From the NCBI GenBank assembly GCA_024704765.1, contig JAKMXF010000221.1, positions 310,001-374,000 on the forward strand: a DNA stretch of 64,000 bases, written 5' to 3'. Of this stretch, positions 41,947 to 55,900 are shown one piece after another. Each line of letters starts with the position of its first letter. The stretch's first letter is position 1. The DNA comes from Oopsacas minuta (taxonomy: Eukaryota; Porifera; Hexactinellida; Lyssacinosida; Leucopsacidae). The position numbers were made by a program, and so were the translations under genes. The notes below the pieces were generated by a model. The model was not told where the DNA came from. It made no database searches and saw nothing but the letters and a program-made list of their open reading frames with translations.

Positions 41947-44900
41947 ATGTTAATCCTGAAGTCTGTACTGCTATTTATACTGCTATTTATACTGCTACTG
42001 TACACAACAGCTCAAGAGACAGACCCATCATCTTGTGACGACATAACACCTCTCAGTGAGGATGCTGTATGCAGTGAGGGGACTGACAGGGTGTGTTATA
42101 GAGCACGAGCTCCTCAGGATTTGGAGGTGACTATATCCTACAAGAATCTCTGTGATAATTCTCTATGTATAGTCTCACAACTTAATCCCGTGCTTGCAAT
42201 GAGAGGAGATTCCTTCTCTCTCTCATTCTCAGAAGAACCGTTCTTCAATGTTCCTCTAGGATTATCTGTGTATCTGTTTCCTGGTGAGCAGAGCTTCATT
42301 ACTTGTGACCAAACTACAAACTACGATCAGCTAGTGACGTCATCAAGTCAGGCATTGAATGCTACTCTCTCCAGTGAATCTCTTCTTGATGGAATAAACT
42401 ACCTAACATTCACTACAGATATTACTTGTGTGTATCTCAGAATGGTTAGTCAATAAACTCTACCAATAATATACGTATTCAATACTCATACAAGTAGGTA
42501 GTAAATGTACAGACAGTAGACTGTGTGTCTCCAGACTCCCCTGACGTAGATACTCTGTGTGGGGGTATAGGGGTGTGTGCTGCATCTACAAACCCCTTCT
42601 CTGAAGAAGGGTACTCCTGTGTATGTCCAGCAGGAGTTAATTTCAAAGACAATTACTGTGGAGATATAGATGAGTGCAGTTCAGAGCCTTGTCAGAATGG
42701 AGGAGATTGTATTGAGGGAGTAGAGTGTGGATTTACATGTGAATGTACTTCAGGATATACCGGTACATTGTGTGAAGTGAGTGACGTCATACTATAAATG
42801 GACTTAAGATTACCTTATCTATCGTTTTTCTTATAGACTGAGATAATAGATGCTTGTGATTCTAATCCTTGCGCTAACGGCAGTGAGTGTATTCCGGAGA
42901 ATAACGAGTTCCGATGTGTATGTCCACCTGGTATAACAGGACTAATATGCGATGAGAAGGTGAATAACTGTATGCACGAGCCATGTCTTAACGGAATATG
43001 TAACAACTTGCTAGATGACTACAGCTGTACTTGTCTACTGGGTTATACAGGAAGGAATTGTTCTAGTCTGATTGACTATTGTAATCATTTTCTCTGCTTG
43101 TCTGGAGAATGTATGAACATTACAGGAAGTTACGTGTGTATCTGTCCTCCTAACGGTAGAGAATTCTCTACTTGTAGCTGTTATGAGGGACTGTGTAATA
43201 GAGGGGAATGTAGTGATGATACTGGTTATGCATTGTGTAGCTGTCCTAATGGATTCTCTGGAGTTACTTGTGAGACTGACTTAGATCTTTGTGAGATACA
43301 AAATACTTGTTCAGAATTTGGAACTTGTCAAGAGACGTCAGATGGCAGTGACACAGTATGTATCTGTCAAGCTACTCACACAGATGTCAATTGCTCTACT
43401 CCAATAGACCCCTGTTTTGATATAACCTGTAACTCAAGAGGATCATGTATATCAATGGAGGATAGCTATGTATGTGATTGTATAGCAGGATACACTGGTA
43501 ACAGCTGTGAGATACCAGATCCTTGTAGCACTGAGCCATGTAGTAACATGTCTACTTGTGTTAATGCTACTAATACTGAGACAGGAGATGAGGTGAGAAT
43601 AGTTTATAATTTGTATATATTCTGTTTATTACGTATTTACCTTATACTGTAGTTCCAATGCGTGTGTCCACCTGGAGTAACAGGTCCCACATGTGACACC
43701 CTCATAACCTGTGATATATCACCCTGTAATAATGGTACTTGTATCACAGATTCTAACCCAGGGCTAATTACATGTATATGTCCGTTGGGAACAGGAGGGA
43801 TGTATTGTGAGAGAGAGGTTGATATAGTTACTCCATTATTCAGAGGAGAATATTCCTATCTTGGATTCTTAACTCCAATATTAGGACTCTGTAGTGAGCT
43901 ACGTATTCGATTTAGAGCTTCTCGTCCTAACGGTATAGTCCTATTCAGTAGTCTAAACAGTACAGATATAGGAGATTATATCCTAGTTCATATGTCTGAT
44001 GGATTTGTATCTGTACGCTTTGATTGTGGATCTGGCGAGGAGACTACACTGATCACAGACCAGAGACTAGATGATGACATCTTTCATATTTTAAATATTT
44101 CTATAGCTTCATGTAGAGTAGAACTAAGTGTAAATACATTTCACTCATCAGCAGTATCAGGCCCTGGCTCTAGCACTATTATCAACCTCAACACAGGGTT
44201 ATACATTGGAGGTGTACCTGAAAGTGTTAACCTGCCATTTGGTGTTGATAGAGTGGGACTGTTTGGGTGTATTTCTAATCTAGAGATTGGAGAATCTGGG
44301 ATACATCTAAACAACCCCATAGAAGGAAGACACGTAGAAAACTGTGAAGATGACGTATGTCAGGGTATAAATTGCCCTAATGGAGGGAGATGTGTTCATA
44401 GCGGAACTGGTATGACTAATTAATTAAAAATTTGATGATTTATTTTATTTCAGCTTCTATTTATAGTCTACAGTTGTATCTGCCCGGATGGATCTGAGTT
44501 GGATACCTGCGGACTATCTGCTTGTCTTGATAACCCATGTATGCACGGGGGGGAGTGCTTACTGCAGGGAGGACAAGCTGTATGCGTATGTCAGCCCTTC
44601 TTCACTGGTCCTTTCTGTGAACAGAAAGCTAGCATACGGACTCCATTCTTCTCAGGGAATCAACATAGCTTTATAAAACACGGACTTATCAATCAGGAAC
44701 TAGTTTCTATCTCTCTCACTGTAAGACCTAATGCTAGTTTCATATCAGGAGTAATTATGTATACAAGTGAGAACATGGAGAATGGATTAGGAGACTATCT
44801 GTTACTGGCACTCAGTGGAGGGTATCCTGTCATTCAATGGGACCTAGGGTCAGGTCAGGGACTACTGTCATCTTCTATACAACTCCTAGTAGATACCTGG

Positions 44901-46721
44901 TATCGGATACAAGTATGTAACTATTGACAATCAATTCTATTCAAATTAATCCTTGCATAAATAGGTGACAAGATCAGGAAGCACAACATCAATGAGTGTA
45001 GATGGTAGCAGTATTGTCAGTGCAAATAGTAGTGGATCCTTCCAGGTACTCAATACAGGGAGTTCTCTCTACCTAGGAGGAGTATCATTCCTGAACTTTA
45101 TATCCCCGCTAGCTGCTGCTCTTGGTATAAACGGGTTTATTGGTTGTATCGAGGAGTTTCAAGCTTTATCTATTAGGGGAGATAGTGTGTTATCAAATGA
45201 AGGGGGGTCAGAATCTGGATCGGGGGTATCTGAGTGTGAAGAGGATCCCTGTGTCCCTAACGTGTGTCAGAATGGAGGAGAGTGTGTAAGCATAATGGGA
45301 GGTATGTCATGTGTATGTCTACCTGGATATACAGGAGTATACTGCAGCAGTTTGTTAGAGGCAGAAGATTGTAGTACTCAGGAATGTGAAAGTGATGCTA
45401 TCTGTATTATGTTGAGCTCTGGACCTCAGTGTCTGTGCCCTCTCGGTAAGACTGGGGACAGATGTGGACAGGTTAGTTGTTGAAACATAATTGAGGATTA
45501 TTAGCTTAAAAAAATTATTTCTAGAATATTCTAATCAGTTATCCTTCATTCAAAAAGTCTCCATTCGCTTATCTACAGTACTCTATAGAGGATGTAACTG
45601 ATAACACAGATGTATTACTAGAATTCTATACACAATCTCGTTACGGACTTATTCTATTCACTTCACAGAATACAAAAACTAAAGCTGGAGACTTCCTCTC
45701 TCTTGCGGTATTTGAAGGGAGATTGGAGCTGAGATGGAACTTGGGTTCAGGAGTTGGACTGCTGCAGTGGCCGGAGGCATTAGCCCTCTTTCAGTGGTAT
45801 AGAGTAGAGGTGAGAAGAACCGCGAGATTGAGCGAGCTGAGGGTAATTATCCCCGGTTCACAGGGTAATGTATCAAGCATCATCGGGAACAGCCAAGGGA
45901 CTCTTACTTCTCTCAACACGAATGGAGTAGTATATATTGGAGGAGCTGATAGTTATGTACGTGCTGCTACTAGCTCAGGAGTAGCTTCAGGGCTAAATGG
46001 GTGTATCAGAGATCTGACTATCAATAATAGACCTTACACACATACTTCTGCTACTAAAGGGATAGATATAGAATCTTGTATTCCACATCCCTGTATCTCT
46101 CACGTGTGTTCTAGTGGTAGTACCTGTGAATCTTCTGGTAATTTTAATAGCTACAGCTGTGTGTGTTCTGTCCCACAGACGGGAGAATTATGTGACGTAA
46201 TAGCAACATTTGAGAATGCTTCATTTTCAGGAGATAGCTATGTGGAATATTCGTTTATAAGCAACCCTGTCACTACTGAGATAGCTCTAAGGTTTAGGAC
46301 TATGTATAGCGAGGGATTGATAGCCTGGGTGGGGATAGAGGGAGGAGATTATTTGTCGATTGGGCTAAGAGGGGGACAAGTCTATGGATACATTGATCTA
46401 GGTTCTGGAGTCACAAGTTGGTCATTTGATAATATTATCAGTTATAGTATTTGGCATAGTTTGACCCTATTTCATAAAAATAACGAGTTAATAGTAGTAT
46501 TGGATTCTGAATCACTGACTATTAGACTGACAGGATTGAGTATGCATTTTAATCCAACAGGAGGAATCTGGATAGGAGGACATGAGGATATTGAGATGAC
46601 AGGATTCACTTCTGGGCTGAAAGGTTGTGTCAGTCAATTGTCTGTATCAGGACTGATGATTGACTTAGATAATCCTAGCGAAATAATTTCTTCTAGAAAT
46701 GTTATTTCCTGTGACTCTTAA
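41947..46721 (+). CDS. Secreted EGF-laminin G protein, eyes-shut/crumbs-like
   Basis: Seven exons (41947-42444, 42498-42776, 42837-43592, 43653-44409, 44467-44912, 44965-45471, 45525-46721; introns 52-60 bp) give 1479 residues. A signal peptide (LLFILLFILLLYTTAQ) precedes a 140-residue unique domain, then a run of about nine EGF-like repeats (for example DIDECSSEPCQNGGDC, calcium-binding type), and then four laminin G domains, alternating with one or two EGF repeats, up to the C-terminus (SRNVISCDS). There is no transmembrane helix, so unlike Crumbs it should be secreted, as eyes shut/EYS, agrin or perlecan are. EGF-LamG alternation favours EYS/Crumbs ancestry. Likely an apical or matrix protein. 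Confidence 0.88.
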
Positions 46722-46918
46722 ATTTATATTTATTTATTATTATTTATTCTATTAGTTTTACTGTATTCTATTCGCCTACATATTTTCTATTAAAAGTATA
46801 TTCAACATATTGTCCGTATTGGGAAATGAAAATAATACGTAAATGTCAATAAATTAGAGCTGTTACAGAAATAAAATACATTCATTAATATAATATTGTG
46901 TTAGCTCATTCTTAACAG

Positions 46919-49900
46919 ATGCGAATACGTCCTATTTATCAGATATTGGCTCATGCTCGCACCTTAATTACAAAACTGATTTGTACGACAGTCAGATGTT
47001 CATCATCTAGTGGTAGAGATAAGTTCATACCCTTCAACTCTCTACCCATGAGACAACGTGTTAAAGAGAAACTCGAAGAGAAGGGATTTCCATTCCGTGA
47101 GGGGTATTCGAACTTTATTATGAACTGTCCGTTCTGTACAAGAGATGATAGAAATATGTATGTGGATATGGACTCCGGTAAATAATACGTATATGAATAT
47201 TATCCTAGTGTATTTATTTATGATAATTGTTGAAGATTGAAAATTAGGAAAGAAACACAGAATAGAATAAATCTGTAGTAAGCAGCTATTTTGATTTCAT
47301 ATACTACACACTACAGTTATCTATTGCTTTACAAACTCGTTAATCTGGTTTGGCATCTCATCAATCTGTGTACTATAATACTGCTCTATGTCTCGTAGAA
47401 TTCGAATGTCGTCATCTTTCGCGAAATTTATCGCGACGCCTTTCCTCCCGAACCTTCCAGATCTCCCGATCCTGTGGATATAGAGCTCTCGATTCGGAGG
47501 TAGATCGTAGTTAATAACAAGTGATACCTGCTCTACATCAATCCCTCTAGCCCACACATCTGTAGTAATCATAACTCTACTCTCTCCATCTCTGAACTCC
47601 TTCATTATAGCAGTCCTCTCTCTCTGATGCATCTCTCCGTGCATGTAAGATAGAGTAAAATTAGCCTCTCTGAGCTTCTCAGCTAATAGCTCAACCTTTC
47701 TACGTGAATTACAGAAAATTACAGCCTGTGTGATTACTAGCGTATCGTACAGATCCACTAGTGTATCGAACTTCCATTCTTCTCTCTCTACAGATACGAA
47801 GTATTGCTTTATTCCTTCTAGAGTTAACTCGTCCCTCTTCACCAGAATACGTACAGGCTCTGTCATGAACTTGTTGGTTATTTCCAGAATCTCGTGGGGT
47901 AGAGTAGCACTAACTAGCACTACTTGTAGAGAGGGAGGGAGATAGCGGTATATTTCGTAGATCTGTTCCTTGAATCCCTTATTCAACATCTCATCAGCTT
48001 CGTCTAGAACCAGCATCTTTATATTACGAGTACGGAGTGTGTGTCTCTTGATCATGTCCAGAACACGACCCGGCGTTCCGGATATAACGTGCTGTCCGAA
48101 CTCTAATTTCCTCAAATCTTCTCCTATATTCGTCCCTCCTATACAAGCATGGCAATGCAAGTTCATGTAATCCCCCAGAGCTAGCATGACAGCCTGTATC
48201 TGTATAGCCAGCTCTCTGGTAGGAGACAGTACTAACACTTGTATTTCTCTCAGCTGTGTGTCAATACGCTGTAGTACTGCAATGCTGTACGTAGCTGTCT
48301 TGCCAGTACCGGATTGAGCTTGTGCTGTCACGTCACGTCCTGATATGATCGGCCGGATAGCTCGCTGTTGGATGGCTGAGGGCTTCTCAAATCCGTACGC
48401 ATATATACCCCGCAACAAATTGTCTCTCAGGCCCATCTGGTCAAACGTTGGTAACACATCTACACCTTTGGTACTCTCGAATATTAGAGAATTGTCTGTA
48501 GAGATAAGCCCAGACTTCCCTGGCGTATCTTCCTCTAGTGACACATATCTCGCTGCCATATTGGTTGTATTGATTGTATTGCTAGAGATTAATATTAAAC
48601 AAATTTAGGTTCATACTCTTGTCAGCCTTGTTGTAAAAAAGGCACATGGACAGACTTATCGAATTGGACAACACTAGGCGATACAGGCTCAGTAGCTAGG
48701 ATAGAACCGCCGAAAAAAAAAGTTCCAAAGAAAAAGCAATCTGCAGCTGATTCCATTGAGGTGGAGAAAGATACAGAAGTTGTACAAGTTAAACTGGATG
48801 AATATGCAAATGAAAATACACGGCCGTTCAATTCTGAAGACAAAATTTTGACTGATAAAGTAAGTTATTCTACCATCCACACAAGCAATGAATTATTTGA
48901 AATAACAAACTCTGTAGGCAATAGGGACTAGAAGTTTGGACCTGACAACAATTCTGAAATTCAACCTGAGAGTACTCAATCCTAACCAATCAGAATCCTC
49001 TCAGAAAGATAATATTACATTATGCTGGCCTTGGTACAACAACTATACAGATAAGGTATTACGTGAATTACATAGTTTAAGATTATTTTCATTCTATTCT
49101 ATGACAGGAATTGATTGGTCTTAAGAGAGAACAGATTATTAAATCTAAAGACAGTAACCCGGTAACTTATTGCCTGAAAGACGGGAGATCTGGATTGTTT
49201 GGTTGGAACATGATAAACTCAAAATCTAAGACTGTAGTACTGACTGCTAGGGAGGTGGATGTGATAGCTCTAGTGCAAGACTGTAAGGTAACTAAATTTG
49301 TGATTCCACAATTCAATATTGTAATACGTAAATTTAAAACCTACCACAAATTCTAAATAAGAAAGTATACTGAGTCAATACTAGAATCTTGTTAGTGCAG
49401 TAATGTTAGTAAGAAATGGGTTTTGCATTGAGAAAACTGAAAAATACGAATCGGCTAAAGCAGCCTTCCAAGGCCCTTGAATATGCTCAGAAAGAAAGAC
49501 GTGTGTCTAAACCATATTTACATGTAAAAGATAGAAATTTTATTTCCCGGTTGAGGGAAATAAAACTCACAGAGATCCCTGAAGTTCAAGATACCATTGA
49601 ACAACGTTATTCTCCTCCCCCAAGATCCAAATCTAAAGATGCAAGATCTATACCAATTGGTATGCTAGATACAGACCAGATTACACTAATTCTAGCCAAT
49701 AAACGAAAATATCCAGAAACATGGAACAAGGCTTACGTCTCCAATCAATTCCAAATTAAAGAGGAACACGCAGAAGGACTTATCACAAGTTTTAACAATT
49801 ATGTAGAACCTCCAGCTAAACGGCTAAAAGAACCAGGAAATACTGAATCTAGACCTGTAGTAGATAATTAATTATTTTATTAACTAGATAATAAAAATAT

Positions 49901-52900
49901 AATTTTCAAACATAAATCTATGAATACTATCGAAGCTAAACACTTAATGTGTTTTACAACACTGCAATACTAAGCCACCCGAAAAGCATGATCACCCCTC
50001 CAATAGGAGGAATAAACATTGTTGGAATATCGAAGAAACCTTTGAGGTACAGTGAGCCGCAAAACATTACTGTACCTACCGTGATGAGACAGCCACAAAG
50101 AGGATGTGTGTTGGTAGAGGTAGAGAGTGCGAGTAGAGCTAGACTGCTTATAAAATGGTATTTGTTAGCAGAGAGCACTAATTCCTTATTCTCTGGTGAG
50201 ATACTATGTGAGTGAGCTGCGTATGCACCTAAGGCAACAGCAAATGCCCCTGATAGTCCAGCTACACGTCCCCAAACGCGAGGACAGGCTTTAAGCGAGG
50301 AAAGTCTGGCATTCATTGAATTATACACTTTAAGCTATTTTTGGTGTGAAAATAATAAAAATAATAATACGATAAAACAGATATATAATTATCAATAATC
50401 AATAATTTATCAGAGATAAATAAGGAATAAATTTAATACCATTATTAGACCTATATATGTATATACGTTAACTGATATCCGCCCAACTGTAATGTGACCT
50501 ACAGTATTAGTTTCAATAAGCAAATATCATAGAGCACCAGGCTAGTCCATATAACAGCTGGCCTATGAAAGGCAGATGTCCTAATGAAAGTTCATAGAAA
50601 GATCTGAGGTAAGTACCTCCGCAGAATAGGAGAGTACCTATACATAGAAGTCCTTTAGGTACTCCATATGGACGACCGTTTGGTAGCGCTATTAATAGCA
50701 CGCTCGCTGCTAACTGGTGTTGAACTGCAAGACTGATGTCATTCTTACTTTCCTCAGTCAGAGATTCACTTTTTAAAGCGTAGTACTTAACCACGAGTGC
50801 TGTTATACCTCCCACTCCAGCCATCTTAACCCACATGGTCCCACAAGGCATATGTTTGAAGTGGGAAGGAAAGTTAGGTCGCATTGAAGTAGACATATAA
50901 AGTAATGTTATGTGCTAAATAATTATGTGACTACTGCTAGAGTTAATACATACGTATATGAATAACAAGAAATAAATAATTGTATGTGAAGCAGGAAAGT
51001 TAAAAGATACTCCAAAGTATTGGAGATTTTGATATCTAAATTCCTTACAGATTTAACAGACAGACAGACAGACAGCAGTAATTCTCTTTCAGAGGTACTT
51101 AGGCTCCGGACAGTAAATTTTTGGTAAAAATCTCTTTCAAACGAATCATTAATTGCTGGAAACACATGAACACACAAGGCCCCGATCAGCGTAATATACT
51201 CTTCTGTACACTCCCTCCCTTCCAGGAGCTGACAGCTAATATTTACAGAGTAAGCTCGGAAAATCAACCATCTAATTATGATCGCTTCTCCACTCAACAG
51301 CTGAGTCGTTACCTAGCTAGAAATATTCCTAGTTTCCTTGTAGGTCCAGCTGACCAGACCTCTCTTTATCTAGAATATTCTGAGTCTAAGAAGAAGCTCG
51401 TGATTATAACCAGCTCGTTAGCTACACAGACAGAGCGATACAGGGATAAATTGTCAGAGTTAAGACTAACAGATGGAAATAGTATTGAGATGAATTCTCG
51501 TATTTTTGAGGAATGTTATCGCTTCACTCTATACTCTAGACTCAGTCCTAAATGGAATAGATTTGGCAATATGCTTGTACTAAGACATAACTTTCTTTCC
51601 GGTAACAAGTCAGAAACAGTCCTAGCAGTTAAGCTGGAGTCTAATATCCAAGCAGGAGAGCTGTGTCTATCCGTAATACCATACACTATAACATTCAGAC
51701 CATTGAACCTGCTGGAAGTGTTAAACATATCTCAGGGAAGGTTCATGCCAGACACACCTCAATCTTTACAGCTGTTGCTAGGACAGGATTTGAGTAGAAC
51801 GAGTGTAGCTTGTCAGATTCTTCCTAATCTAACCAGAGGATATCTACACTCTGTAACAACACATCCCCTCAATACTTCACCGCTACAAGATTACTCAGCT
51901 GTTTGTGAGTATTGGAAGTATGTACACGGATATGAGCTACCCCATGGAACAGCTGACTACTTTGTTAACGTGTCATTTCAGAGACAATCAAGTCGTGCTC
52001 TGACTTATCCTCTTCCGTGTGTACTAACAGACAGGAGTATAGTATGGAGATATAGTCCTGCTAGTATTGGTGAGGTTGTGAGTAGTTTCTTACAAGACAC
52101 GAACAAGAGAGTTGCTTCTCTGTGTGGTTATCAGTTATATTTATCTCACAGAGTACATCCTACTACATCTATACAGATACACCCTGAACCTCCTACACAG
52201 TCATACTCTAATTACTACAGGACACATAAACCTAAAGAGAATACAGCTCTCACTCATCGCATAGCAGCTCAAGCATCACAGCCTATAATTAGCGGAATTA
52301 CACAGCCTATAATTAGCGGAATTACACAGCCTAATACTCTATCAGCTACACCTCCTCTACTTAATATTACAACAACACAATCTATAAGTTCTGCTATAGC
52401 TACACAGCCTAAACCTAATATTACAGCTACACAGCTTACTGTTCCATCACCAGAGAGATATAGACCTATCTTCAAAGCTAATAAGCCCCTCACTTCCAAG
52501 TTACAAGATGTAACAAAGAAACAAACAGTACCAGTGGCTGAGTACACAAACTCTCAACCTGTCTCTACCCCTATCAAGCCTGTGTTCTCATCTCTCCCAA
52601 CTACCTTCAAATCTACACATAACAAGAATTCTATCAAAACTACTAACATATCTCATGTACAAATAACCGGTCCTAACTCTTCATGCAAGGGGAATATTAG
52701 CTCTGGCTCACAGAGAGATCATCCTCCCACCTCTCCTACAACTCAGCCTCCTCCCGCTAAGAAACCGCGAGTATCTAAAGCTAGTATAAATGAACTAATA
52801 AAAGCTGATCAGCTGGAGAAAGCTAACGTGTCAAGTCTAACTGATTGGCTTAGAGAGAAAAAGATAACTTTCAAATCAAAAGATAAGAAAGCACAGCTTA

Positions 52901-55900
52901 TCGTGCTGGTACGTCAGCACTCTCTGCTCATGTCAGAACCTTGACATAATTTTCTTATAGCAAATTACCAAAGAAATAGTACATAAATGGAGATACGTAT
53001 ATTCAGTGTAACGTGTGTATAGAATAAATAATACATATATCGAATCGTTAGTAAGATTTAGTTAACAAACTCATCTCTTCAATCCTCTACTTCTTGCAGC
53101 TGACTGCTAATGAATAGGAACATGTCTTGATAGTATAGCTTGCTGATAACGATAAGTTCTTTTGCTTTTATTTCCTTTTCTTCTCCATGACAGAACTTTA
53201 CTACTGCCATGCCCTCATTACATTCTCTCACTTCTCCTGGCATAAATAGTCCCGCGTCCGGACTAGCTAACACATAGCTTCCATCTACAACCCCAGATTC
53301 TTCATCCCCCGGTGCTCTGAATATATGCACGATAGACTGTTCTTCTATAGCTCCATCGGGGAATTGAATCATATAGTGACGTGTTTTCCATGATTTCCCT
53401 ACTACTTGTGCTGAGTAAAATACACCAGATTGTTCTCTCCTACACACCACAGATTCTGTTATCCAACTACTGTCATACTGACTAGCTATCTCGCTGAGAG
53501 CAGAGCAAACGGCCTCATCTACAGGCTGTATTCTACTCCATGATATATTACAGGTGACGTCATCATAAAACTTTATCTCAGCTTCTCCAGTTTCTCCATC
53601 TATCCGTAGGATCTGTCCGGGGACGTAGCAGGTAGGGAAAGAGGGATGCTCTGCTAGTACCCTCTGATCAGAATACACCTCTGGGAGTCTGCTCTCTGAG
53701 CTAGAGAAGGGTAATAACTTGTCTGTCTCTTCCCATACAGTCTCTCCATTAATCTTCATACGTAGAGTAACCCCGCTATCTCTATCAATATCTTCACTCA
53801 ATACTTCTGCTGCGTAGAACCATCCGTCTCTTCTGCTGTCCACGAGCACTGATTCTCCGCTTGAGAATGTTACTACTGGGGGAGGTGATACCTGAGGGGT
53901 GAGGTCTTGGATTAGCAGAGTAGGACCCTGATCGCTCCTGGACAACTCGTGTGGAGATTCTGCGCCCTCTTTATGAGGTACCAGCATTGTCTGTCCGTCT
54001 GCTTGCATAACTAAGTAAGCATTTGGGGACTCCTGTACTTCTGAATTCCGGGCCTTAAGAGCAGTCACCTCTCTAGTCACTCCCTCTAACTCCTCCAGCA
54101 GTTTCTTCTGAGAGTTTTCCATGTCCTCCATCCTCGGGTCTGGAGTAGGTTCCAATAAACAATCATCTAACTGAGTACTGGTACCCTGGGTGTAAGTAGA
54201 AGGGAGAGACTCGGTCCATTTGTCATGCATCCCTGTAACCTGAACTCCCTGATCCACTAGATATGGGATGGTATCCGGAATACTGGCGCTTGTCTGGGTG
54301 TGTGCCGGAGCACTGAAAGGTCTCATCCGTTCCAAACTTAGGGTATCAACATTCATGTCACAGGTTGGAGTAAGTTCAAAGGTTATCGATTCTGCTTGAG
54401 CATCTGGTACCTCTGAATCAGGAAGTACAGATTGGGGCCCTGTCTCTCCAATGGGGTCACGAGAAGATAAAGATATCACCTAAGTATTGAATAAATTAAG
54501 CTATCTGTGCTATATTATAGTATAGCTAGTATATACCAGTGATAAGCGCTCCATTAACTCAATGTGTTGCTCGCTCTGTTTCTCCACCAGTTTAGAGAGG
54601 GTATCCATTGAGGGGGATTTCTGTAGCTTAAACTCTCCCTCATCCTCTACACTGTCATAGAGAGCTGGGTGTCTTCTCTCTTCTTGCTCGATGGAAGAGG
54701 ATAATCCAACCATCAGTTGTTGAATATACCGACACACAGACAGAAAATAGGCACGGGAAATACGGATCATACCGGCACGCAGACTTGATACCGGTCTCCC
54801 GTTGAATGATGTAGCAGCATACACGGGTACACTGGAAGGAGGGAATGTAATACCCCCTTTGTAAGGAGTCACTTGTACAATTGCTGGAATGAAGTAATCA
54901 CACATACCTAATTGGATAATTATATATTAGAGATATTGTTAAGCTAATTCGTAGCTATACTTAGTTACTTACCTGTACTGAGATTAGGATGCTGACCGTA
55001 TTTAGACCTGACTCTAACCAGCACATAGTCACCTGGGTGTAGTACTGGACAGGGACGAGCTCCACCTCGTGGAACTACAAGTCTAGTGCTAATACGGTCT
55101 GTCTGTCCGTCTGCGAACTGAACTATTACGTTGTTTGAGGTTACATGTTTGAGTACTATTCCAGGGTAGAATAGGCCGTCTCGACTGGAGCGAGCACAAA
55201 CCTATAAGAAAAATACGTTAAATATTAGAAGAATATTCTAGAATAAATTCACTACCTGTGTCCCTTTCATTGACTGAGGAATAGGTTTTGTGTGTTGTTT
55301 CTCAGAAGCGAAAGATTCGCGGGAAAGTGATCTCGCCACCTCTTCTTCATTCTTAGAGATGTTATGTGTGTGTAGTAAAGGATTGTGTTTTCTTCTCTTT
55401 CCCTTCTTTTTACCCTGAGTTGAGTTACTGACAGATGACAGCTCTGACAGACTCTGACTTAGCTCTGATTTTAGATCTTCTTGTCTAGATGTCTCTCTTT
55501 CCTTAACATTCAGTGAGCTGGGAGGTGATTGGGTTGCCATTGACAGGATTACTTATAGAGCCAACAAATAATTGAAAATATATAAAGTGGCCGTTAAGAA
55601 TGGTTGTATCCCCTTAGATTGAATTCAGTTAAATTCGATAATAATTAAATGATTGCAATAAATAAAAAGGAATTATTTATTTTCTTTCTCTTCTATTTCT
55701 TGATTATTCGTAGTATTTGTTGTATTCTGTGTTGAGTTGTTTGTCTCATTAGCTTTGCTCTTCTCTTCTATTTTTGATTTTATTCTCTCGTCTGAAGGAT
55801 CAATCGCGATTATTTTTTTCTGTAATTCTTTCCATTTAGCTCGGATTGGGTCTAGGATCGTTGGCTCAGGTCCGAAGTTGTCAGTATTCGCGAATAGAAG

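Noticed and set aside
51000-51297. Minus-strand frame opposite the C18orf63-like start
   Set aside because: No homology, starts inside the plus-strand conserved domain, and contains the microsatellite; an antisense shadow.
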